Below, piece by piece: positions 55,860 to 64,000 of a stretch of 64,000 bases of DNA. The position numbers and the translations under genes were made by a program. This stretch comes from Lycium barbarum (Eukaryota; Streptophyta; Magnoliopsida; Solanales; Solanaceae). Position 1 is the first letter of the stretch, and each line of letters starts with the position of its first letter. The stretch spans positions 33,633,637-33,697,636 of the forward strand of contig NC_083339.1 of NCBI RefSeq assembly GCF_019175385.1. The letters run 5' to 3'. The notes beneath the pieces were generated by a model. It made no database searches. It was not told the DNA's origin and saw nothing but the letters and a program-made list of their open reading frames with translations.

Positions 55860-57299
55860 TCAAGAAAAGATTAATAATATACCTGGGTCTGCACTTGGCG
55901 ACGCTCCTGGGTCCTGCCGGCTGGTCAAAGCATATACGCGGTTCGAAGGACCGCTGGAACTGGAAGCTCCGCCGCGACCTCTGCCACGACTCACTGGTGC
56001 CGGCATATCTCGCCCCGTGGGGCGCATGGCTACCGAAAGAGAAGATGAGCCAGCAACTGACCCAGTAGGCTGGGCTGAACCTGAACTACCCTTGTACGGG
56101 CACTCTCTCACAATATGATCTTGACTGCCACAATGATAGCAGGCGCCCGTAGCGCGATAACACTCCCCCGGATGGAGCTTCCCACAATAGGTACACCGGG
56201 GCATAGGTGGCCTAGACTGACCAGAACCCCTACTCGTCTGCGGGCCTGATACTCTGAAACTCTAGCCGGCCCCAAACGGACCTGCACCATCAAAACGTCT
56301 GCCTGCGGACTGCGTACCCCGGCCTGACGGAGGAAGGGATCTACCGGACTGCTGCTGAGGCCATCCGCCTTGGGAATCTCCGGAATACCCCGCGAATCTG
56401 GCCCTCTTGGGCCATCTCCTATCATGATCACTATCCGGCTGGCGTCCTCTGTGCCGGTCCTCCATGCTCTGGGTGTGGGCCTGTATACGGGCAATGTCCA
56501 TCCCTGTCTGGGCCGCCATCACCGTACAGCTGTCAACCAAATAATCATCCAGCCCTATCACATACCGGTGCATCCGGTCAGTCATATCAGCGACATAAGC
56601 GGGCGCATATCTAGCCAGCGAATCAAACTCCAGACTGTACTCCATGACACTCCTGCCCCTCTGTTTCAACAGTAGGAATCTGTCTACTCTGGCCCGCCTC
56701 ACCTCCGGAGGTAGAAAATGGGCCAGGAAGGCCTCTGTAAACTCTCCCCATACGGCTGGAGGGGCACCCTCGCCTCTGGACAGCATCCAAGACTCGTACC
56801 AATTAGTCTCTACATCGTGCAACCGGTATGACGCCAACTCAACCGACTCTGTCTCGGAGGCACTAATCAATCGCTGGGTACGCTGCATTTGTCGGATGAA
56901 CTCCTGAGGGTCTTCTGCGAGCTTTGACCCGGAAAACTCTGGTGGGCGACAAAGCAGAAAATCACGGGCCCTCTGACTATCGCGCCTGTCTACACGATCA
57001 TCCCCTGCTCCCTGTCTGTAAACGTGCCCTGCTACCAATTGAGTCAATAACTGGACTGCCTCTCGCAGGGTCCCATCATCCGCCCCTGGCTGGGGGGCTG
57101 GAGGTACAGGTACTGGAGTCGCTGGAGCTGCTGATGGACCTGCTTCAGCCTCCTCTGGGGGTGGTGTGGCTGAACCCTCTGACTGTAGTACAACACCGGG
57201 CATAGTCTGAGCACGAGCCCGTGTAACTCTCTGCGCCTGGCTGGTCTCTCCTACCACCGCCTTGCCCTTCTGGGCAGCCGCTGCCTTCTTCGGAGGCAT
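55860..57299 (-). pseudogene. gag: Chromovirus gag with two zinc knuckles, open except for one TAG
   Basis: The likely start is the ATG at 57299 (MPPKKAAAAQKGKAVVGE), preferred over the in-frame ATG at 57317. An Ala/Pro-rich region follows. The capsid-like domain has DFLLCRPPEFSGSKLAEDP, TNWYESWMLSRGEGAP, AFLAHFLPPEVRRARVD and GRSVMEYSLEFDSLARYAP. A Gln/Gly/Arg-rich linker leads to two knuckles, CTYCGKLHPGEC and CYHCGSQDHIVREC. A single TAG at 56264-56262 sits in a CTAG where Trp (CTGG) would fit. The frame then continues to a TGA at 55862, near where protease should start. A decayed protease trace follows to about 55800. The GC content is far above its neighbours. Pol is missing. Confidence 0.85.
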
Positions 57300-57488
57300 C
57301 GCTGAAAAATACCACAACCGATCAGAAAGGAGTCATCCTAATAGCACAGCTCTATCGCACGATCTAAGATCCAAAGAAAGGGTAACATCCTAAATGTCCT
57401 GTAGCCTCCTGTTTATAGATGTGGTGCACAACACACCGATAAACAAGACTCTACTAGACACGGCCTGTTGACATTCCGAGGACAAACC
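57300..57488 (-). mobile_element. Leader of the gag-bearing chromovirus
   Basis: Untranslated leader between PBS and gag. Its text (AGCTCTATCGCACGATCT, CCTGTTTATAGATGTGG, GACTCTACTAGACACGG) is shared with the non-autonomous element at 19240-19432. Confidence 0.8.
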
Positions 57489-57500
57489 GCTCTGATACCA
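57489..57500 (-). promoter_or_regulatory. Primer-binding site (initiator tRNA-Met type)
   Basis: The minus strand reads TGGTATCAGAGC, four bases after the LTR end, an exact match to the expected 12-mer. Confidence 0.9.
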
Positions 57501-57504
57501 CGTC

Positions 57505-60500
57505 TGTCACGACCCAACCCCGTGGGCCGCGACTGGTATCCTAACTGGATACCCGTACGTACTTACCTAACAGAGTTGGCGTACCAAACAGATAATCCAT
57601 ATTAGACATACATTGATTCAGACTGATATAAATACAACGCACGGAAAATATACGAACACATAAACACACTTAGACTTACACATAAGCCGTTGAGGCTATC
57701 ATAGCGGACAGAATCGCAAACTCGTACATACCTACCTGTACAGTAACAACCCATAACCCACATGCATGTCTACAGGCCTCTAACGGACATAACAGAATCA
57801 GATGGCGGGACAGGGCCCCGTCGTACCCCAAGTTACCATATATACAGAATGAGTAAATAACCGAAGATATATACCAAAAGTACACGCTCCGGGTCAAAGG
57901 AGCACTCCAAACAGCAGAATAGAAGTCCTAAACTGGTGGCGTATCGCGCGGTGCGTCTGTACCTGCGGGCATGTAGCGCAGCCCCCGAAGAACAGGGGGT
58001 CAGTACGAAAAATGTACCGAGTATGTAAAGCGGAAAGGTAACAAATATAATCATAATCCGAACCGTAAGTATAGAAATATAGCGGTCAGAGTCGAACCCG
58101 AATCCGAATCAGAAATACAAAGTATAAATATGTATATAGTGAGTACAGGGTATAACAGACAGAGTCATAATATGATTCAGAGGTACAGAATATGGCTGAC
58201 AAGATCATAACACGGATCAGGAGTACAGAGTGTGGCTGATAAAGTCATAATCTGAGTCATAATCTGAATCAGACGTACAGAAGTACAGCAGACAGAATCA
58301 GTATCCGAATCGGACTTTCAAAAGTGCAACAGACGGAGTCATAATCCAGATCAGATATACAGATGTGTACCAGACAGAATCATGCATGCAGAATCATGAG
58401 CATATACAGATACAGAGAGCATATATATATATCAGATCCCGGCCCTCTAATGAGGGACGCGGTAACAGATCTCGGCCCTCTTAGTACGGGACGCGGTGGA
58501 CAGACAAATCACATGCCATCCTGGCCGCCATCCCCGTATCATCATATCATATACAGATATAAACAGAACCCGGCCCGCACACCGAGGGACGCGGTGAACA
58601 ATGCAGTGGAATGTGCACGAGTAACAGAACCTGGCCCGGGCGCAGTGAAGGAAGCATTGAGACATCCATGAACAGATTAATGAGAAACCATACGTATACA
58701 GATCATTATACAGACTCAATGAAACGGAAGTAGGCCAAACGGTGGGTCAAATCAGAGTAATCGGACAATATTCATAAAATACGCATATATGTCATTTGGG
58801 ATGGCACGACAGACTACATCGGAATAAAATATCCAGAACCGCTCCAGACGTCAAATATATTATAAGACTTGTAACTATAGTCATAACACTTGTCATATAG
58901 CAGACTGAATAATAACCAAAAGTTCCCTGTGAGTTTCGGACAGAAATAAGTTAATTAGGGTCGTACAGAAGGTATCAGAATTTTGTGGGCCCACCTTGGG
59001 CCGAACCGAGGTGGCGTACGTAAAATTATGGATCATAGGTCTTATGGAGTCACCCATGAGAGTTTTAGGGCATTCCGACTTCATTTGGGAGAGTTGCATA
59101 CATATAGGTCATTTTGTCGACGAAATAGTAAGAAACCGATTCAATCTCATTGAATGAAATGGGGCCAATTTCAATCTCGGATTTCTAGGAACAGGGTCGT
59201 ATCTAAGGCTCGCGTCCGAGCCTAGTATGTTTAGAACATGCCAAAGAATGAAGGGAAAGACTTTACATACCTTAGTTGCGCCTTACGCTCGCTCAAATTC
59301 AATTCCCGTTTCGCCCAAAATCTACAAATGGTCATGTTTACCAATTAGTAATTTCAAGCCTTTAGAACTTGAATCTTAACTTGTACTTTTCTACAAAAAT
59401 TTGGACAACATTTCCCCTATACATACAACATCCCCGAGATTTAACTCGGCTCCAAACACCAACAACCAAACCAACAACAATACCAACAATAACAACAATC
59501 ACCACAAAACCAACATAGACCAACTAGTCCTCTTTCCAACATAGTGCAATAACTCTCATTTCCAACTTCACATTTCCAAACCAATCTCACTGTTTTCACA
59601 TTCATTACTAATCAAGATCATTACAATACACTTTGGAAGCAGTTCATATCATTTCTACAAACTATTCACACGATATACAAAATATACAAACTTTTCACCA
59701 AAACCATAATCCACCTAAACTTCCAATCTTCAACATAAGCATCCACAACATATTCTTATCTTCCAATTTCATTTATAACAATCATAATTTGCACCTTACC
59801 AATTTCATTTTCACATTTACATAAACTACAATAAAGTTGCATATTTTCCTACAACAACTTAACAATGGATTTTCCATAACAACAAGAACCATTTACCTTC
59901 TATTTACATCACAAGGCCACAACAACACAATTAACATACTAAATAAATCTAATCCACCTCCCTCCATACATGGCACCACACGGCCACACATACACACACA
60001 CATACACACGGCTCACACACACCACATCACAATCCCATGATTTCCATTCAATTCTACTCACTCTAACATCTATAAATCTTTCATAACATAAAAGAAACAA
60101 GAAATCCTTACCTTTTTCCCGACAAGTTCTCCTTGCAAACACAAGCACTTTCTTGCCAAAATAATTATACCACTTTGTAGAGAATCTTGAACTTAGTAGG
60201 AATACAAGAAAATTATAATTCTTGAATCAAACTTGAAGGCTTGGAATTTTTTGAGGGTTGGCCGAATAGGCCCTTCTCTTGTTCTTCTTCTTTTTTATTT
60301 CTCTTTCTCTTATTTCTCTTGAACCTTATAGGGGATTTTGATGAAGAAGAGGCCTTTTATTTACTTATTCCTCACATGGATGAATTGCCATGGGCTTGGG
60401 CCTTTTGTTGGACCATGGCCGGTTGGGCCTCTTGTTTTGGGCCTCATTTTCTCTTAATTTAATTAATTTTTTGAGCCCAACTAGTGATGGATCACACTTG

Positions 60501-60678
60501 GTAATTCACGGAACTAATTCCCAAATTCCAATTTTTCCCTTGGCATCCTTCCATATTTCCACATCAATATTCCATGAACATCACACATGTATTGAGTAAA
60601 ATAAAATCATAGCCTCATTCCTTGCGAGTCAAAATTATTTCGAATTTTTCCGAATGCGCAAAAACGCGGGATATAACA
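57505..60678 (-). mobile_element. 5' LTR of the gag-bearing chromovirus, 3.17 kb
   Basis: On the minus strand it starts TGTTATATCCCGCGTTTTTG at 60678 and ends GGGGTTGGGTCGTGACA at 57505, 3174 bases. It contains the degenerate ACAGACAGA-type minisatellite (58070-58400), GGCCCTC...GGGACGCGGT boxes at 58440-58650 and CA-rich sequence at 59450-60060. It is the same family as the solo LTR at 25471-28338. No duplicated target is measurable because the other end of the element is lost. Short ORFs (58363-58671, 59633-59824 and others) have no known domain. Confidence 0.85.
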
Positions 60679-61515
60679 GTATCTATCGATTCTATGATTA
60701 GCGATGTTATTGAAATTGACTCCATGCATGGCATAGCTTCCATACTTCATATATGATTGATATGATGGTAAAGTGAGAGATATCCTCCGAGGTCTTTGTC
60801 GGAGAGCAAGAGTGGTACATGGCCTTCGCGGGTCCTCCATGAGTCATGACTACGAGGCATTGCCCTTAGCGTGTGTGTACGGGATTGGAGAGTTGGCCAG
60901 AGCATTGTATCACATTCCTTCATCCACTCATGACTGCTTGTTTGGTGATTTACATACTCTTCCTGGTTGTACTTGATTGCCTTATCTGCTTTACTTGCTA
61001 ATTTTTATATCTTATATGCGTTATCTAATCTTTGTCGGCCTATGATGCGAACGATTATTAGTGTTGTGCTCATACTACTCTAGCTGCACTTTTGTTAGGT
61101 GCATAGTTTGATCCGGGTTCCTGTTCGAGGCCTCGTGATTGATCCCGAGGCTATCCATCAAAGACGTTAGGATGAGCTACTAGTCAGACCTGCCGCCCTG
61201 GGTCTCTTCTTATGTTATTATATTTATTTCCTATTCTATAGAAAACATTCTACTTTAGTACTTTCAGACTTGTATTTCAGCCATTCAGATATTGTAATAA
61301 TCACTAAAGCTCTTGTACAAGTTAAAACCGGGTTTTGGTTTCAACTGTTAAGTATCTTCCACGCTTATGATATTTATATATATGGCAAGACTATTTAGTT
61401 TAACTTCTGTGTTTACTTCCACGTTCCTTTAAGTAATCAAACGATTTTGGGGAATGGTCGCCTGCCTGGAGGGATAGTGTAGGTGCCATCATGATCCTTG
61501 AAATGGGCCGTGACA

Positions 61516-61915
61516 CTTTTAATGGACTTAAATACGTCTCAAATATTTAAGTCATCCTAGGCAAGTATGCGCTAAGTAATAGGGATTTACCTTCGCTCTA
61601 TCCTAGGCAAACTAGAGTGGGCTTTGCCAATAGTTGGGATTCGAGCGGACTAGCTAAGCTGAACCGTTGTTGACTATTGGACGACCACAAACCAACTACA
61701 TCTTCAACGTGTTCCAAAGAGTATTTGGTTATTTAGTGAAGGATCGACCGCGAGCCCGCGCAGTCGCCTTCGAAACCATGTAATTTTTTGCCTTTTGCCG
61801 GAGTTTTATGATATGCATGTCATGACAGTTACATATACAAAAATTTAACCACTTAAGCAAATAATTACAAATAAAGCCATGCATATTGAAACCCTTATGG
61901 TTGAAACTTCTTTGA
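61516..61915 (-). mobile_element. Leader of the Ogre-like element, PBS-proximal part
   Basis: About 0.4 kb between the large nested LTR and the PBS. It has two similar phrases, CATCCTAGGCAAGTATGCGC (61552) and TATCCTAGGCAAACTAGAGT (61599). No ORF. It resumes at 42153 on the other side of the nest. Confidence 0.6.
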
Positions 61916-61934
61916 AATCCCCAGCAGAGTCGTC
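61916..61934 (-). promoter_or_regulatory. Primer-binding site of the Ogre/Tat-like element
   Basis: The minus strand reads GACGACTCTGCTGGGGATT just inside the LTR end at 61938. ACTCTGCTGGGGA is the priming phrase I know from Tat/Ogre-lineage elements in Solanaceae (not the tRNA-Met type used by the chromoviruses here). Confidence 0.75.
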
Positions 61935-61937
61935 ATC

Positions 61938-64000
61938 TGTTACAGTTCACTTTTATGCGAGACATAAAAGCTACTTCATATTTGTGGACTCTTTTTAGAC
62001 TTACTACTTTTAAAGTTGCCACCTAATTTATTTATGGAAATTAGGAAAAACCAATTTTAAGATTTTTTGTGTGAAAAAACCTTTTTAGTACCAAAGTTCG
62101 GGTAAGGGTTCAGGTGATTCCCCAGAGTGTTAGGCACCCCGATATTAAGAATCCGCAGAATGCGGTTGACTTTCGGGTTTTAAAATTGTGGCTTAAGTAA
62201 ATACTTGCTTAAAAATGTGTTTAAAAGAATGTATATAAGAATCATGGCATATTAAAATGGTTTTATGGAAATGAAACTCTTGCACTCTCTTTTTAAGAAA
62301 AGAGTTTTTTTAAAAAAAAAAAAATACGAGTAAGGATTAAAATAGTTTATTTCACTTTTCGGACCAAAACGCACTTAAGATTTCCCTCAAGTAGAGCTCT
62401 ACTTGGTTTGGTCCAAAGTGTTATAATCCTATTTATCCCTATAAGTTTAAGAATATTCAAGTGTATGCCCTTTGTTCAATATGCCATAATTTCATATGAG
62501 ATTTGACAAAAAATTATTCTTTTTTGCAAATGATATCTTTTGAAATAGAATCATATATTTTCTCCCTTAATATAGGTCAGCCGCATTCTTTTTCCGAATT
62601 TCCTCATCCAAGCTCAATTTAAGGTTGAGTTCCTGTTGTTTATTTTGCCTTATGTGGGCTACGCCCAAAAAGACTATACTTGAGAAAAACCACTTAAAAC
62701 CATTTTTGTGTTTTTCTTTCCAAATATCTCTTTTGAAATCAATTTTTTTCTCCTGATCCCTTTTTGTAAAAAGAAATCTCCCACGTTCAGCAAAAAGAAG
62801 CTGATTTTTTTCAAAATAAGCGACTGTTTTTCCGTTTTTTCTGTTTTTCTTCAAAGGAGAAAAATATTTCTTTTTATCATTTTTATAAGAAAGGTATCCT
62901 ATATTTTCTCATTGGGTCCAAATCAAATGTGACAAGGTTCCTATTCTTTCTAACGATTTTAGCATCGTTTGCCTATTTCTTCTAAGTCCGAATCATGGAT
63001 TTCAATATTTACATGTGTTTGTACATACAAATAAACATAAAATAAAGTAATGGGCTGGTGGGTTTATTAAGACTGCACTGTCTAAATCTGAATGCACATC
63101 TGAATACTAAAATGCTGACTGTAGATCTGAACACTGAATGATTAAGACCTTTTATTTTTCATGATCTGAATGTGTATAATATATCAATATTTAAACATAA
63201 TAATAAATACATAATTCAAATAAAAAAAGTAATTAAAAATTATATCAAGAAAATATTAGATAAAATATTAACTTAAACAACAAAATTATATTTTGAGAGA
63301 TACATTAAAGTATTTAAAGATATAAATGAAGATTTTGTATTTGATATAATTATTGACTATCTGAATTTTAAAAAAAATGATATATCGATAGAAGAGATGT
63401 TGTAATAAAATGTAATCATAAAATCTAAATTCAACATAAACTAATCAATTTGATAACAATTCAATATATCTAAACTACAAACATTATGTATGATTATGTA
63501 TATGCCAGCAAGATTTGATTGAGAAGCAATAATTGTATCGTTGGAGGCCTCTAGATCTCCTCCCTCTCGATCACCTCTCCCTTTCTTTCTCATCTCTCCA
63601 TCTTATATATTGTGTTCCTATATACCCACCAAAATTGCGGAACGAAAAAGGTTAATTTCCCATCAGATTTTGTCATGAAATAAGAGAACATAATAGTAAA
63701 GAATAATAGCACCAAAACCATTGAAGGTCAAAGACATAATTTCATCCTTAGTGTGTGGAGAAAGTGGCGGTTAGAAGGCATCTATACTTAGCCAAACGAA
63801 AAATAAAGAAACGAGGTAAACATAACACTCCCATTTACCGAGATAAAGGAAAGGTTACCACACACTTACGAAATACACGATTCATAATCAAGGTGACTAC
63901 GTATAGATAACGCAAGCCCACATGAATTAAAAACTGGAAAATGACGTCGAAATAGGCCCAAACAAGTTATAGCATAAAAATAACGTTGGTCAAGCCCAAA
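61938..64000 (-). mobile_element. 5' LTR of the Ogre-like element (partial, runs off the window)
   Basis: On the minus strand it ends GAACTGTAACA at 61938, followed by the PBS. Near the end are AAGTAGCTTTTATGTCTCGC and the GGGGTGCCTAACACTCTGGG box (around 62130), matching the structure of the 5.1-kb solo LTR at 43765. At least 2 kb lie in the window. Sequence at 63150-63480 is very AT-rich, and 63540-63610 is CT-rich on the plus strand. A minus-strand ORF at 62567-62854 is Lys-rich without domain and is treated as chance. The LTR start must lie beyond 64000. Confidence 0.7.

Larger units (their letters stand above)
42154..61515 (+). mobile_element. Outer solo LTR (chromovirus-like) carrying several nested insertions
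   Basis: The LTR starts TGTAACGACCCATTTGATCG at 42154 and ends TTGAAATGGGCCGTGACA at 61515. Its own sequence survives in four blocks: 42154-43463, 50191-50303, 55062-55084 and 60679-61515, about 2.28 kb in total, in the same order as in the LTR at 4034-6426. The flanks are CTTCT (42149-42153) and CTTTT (61516-61520), a 4-of-5 target duplication, and beyond them the Ogre-like leader is continuous in meaning: ORF1 start on the left, PBS and 5' LTR on the right. Three separate insertions split it, at 43464, 50304 and 55085. A few hundred bases of LTR were lost around 55085/60678. Confidence 0.75.

Noticed and set aside
56370..57205. Plus-strand ORFs opposite gag
   Set aside because: They are antisense shadows of the GC-rich minus-strand gag.
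58070..58400. CRISPR-like array
   Set aside because: Units are degenerate and head-to-tail without constant repeats separated by unique spacers. It is an LTR minisatellite in a plant genome.
62567..62854. Lys-rich 95-codon minus-strand ORF as a gene
   Set aside because: It lies in the Ogre-like 5' LTR, is low-complexity and overlaps another random ORF on the opposite strand.
1..64000. Endogenous pararetrovirus or other plant virus insertions
   Set aside because: All pol remains follow the Ty3/gypsy order with integrase. No movement-protein or coat-protein type segment was seen.

Overview
The window looks like heterochromatic or intergenic DNA of a flowering plant, most likely a solanaceous or related asterid species. 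The evidence is the set of elements: very long LTRs of Ty3/gypsy chromoviruses (Tekay/Del-like, 2.3-3.2 kb) primed by initiator-tRNA-Met type sites, an Ogre/Tat-like element with a 5.1 kb solo LTR, a CACTA element, a Mutator-like element, a Tourist-like MITE, a short SINE-tail fragment and a 5S-rRNA-derived segment. The sequence is AT-rich. I find no host gene, tRNA gene, rRNA array or CRISPR. Every recognisable protein-coding stretch belongs to a mobile element and almost all are broken. The species call is an inference from repeat types.

Left part (1-9.4 kb): a truncated minus-strand LTR (1-1590), an old tandemly duplicated non-coding segment (about 1.6-4.03 kb, with a third part at 7.68-8.1 kb), a plus-strand chromovirus LTR with its primer-binding site and leader (4034-6690), mixed debris with a broken acidic ORF (7.2-7.64 kb), and an LTR fragment carrying a 357-bp MITE (8987-9343).

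Middle part (9.4-34.2 kb): a minus-strand chromovirus 3' half (LTR 9385-11881, pol 11.9-14.23 kb) fused at about 14235 to a minus-strand non-autonomous retrotransposon (3' LTR piece, polypurine tract, about 3.9 kb non-coding interior, PBS, 2.7 kb 5' LTR ending at 22150). Two plus-strand LTRs follow, the second split by a clean solo LTR (25471-28338, target duplication AAAAT), then a degraded plus-strand gag-pol (29.8-34.23 kb).

Right part (34.2-64 kb): one minus-strand Ogre-like element can be followed from gag (34.23 kb) through a middle ORF, ORF1 and leader to its PBS (61.92 kb) and 5' LTR running off the window. It is split by a solo LTR (39402-41761, target duplication CAAAG, inside ORF1) and by a large nest (42154-61515). 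That nest is an outer solo LTR of about 2.28 kb that received, in its sequence order: a minus-strand LTR holding a 5089-bp Ogre-type solo LTR (target duplication TATAT); a 4758-bp CACTA element (target duplication GGT), which itself holds a 1.37-kb MULE; and a 5'-LTR-gag fragment of a younger chromovirus (55.09-60.68 kb) with a nearly open gag. The window is thus an archive of successive insertions, solo-LTR formation and illegitimate recombination rather than a working gene cluster.
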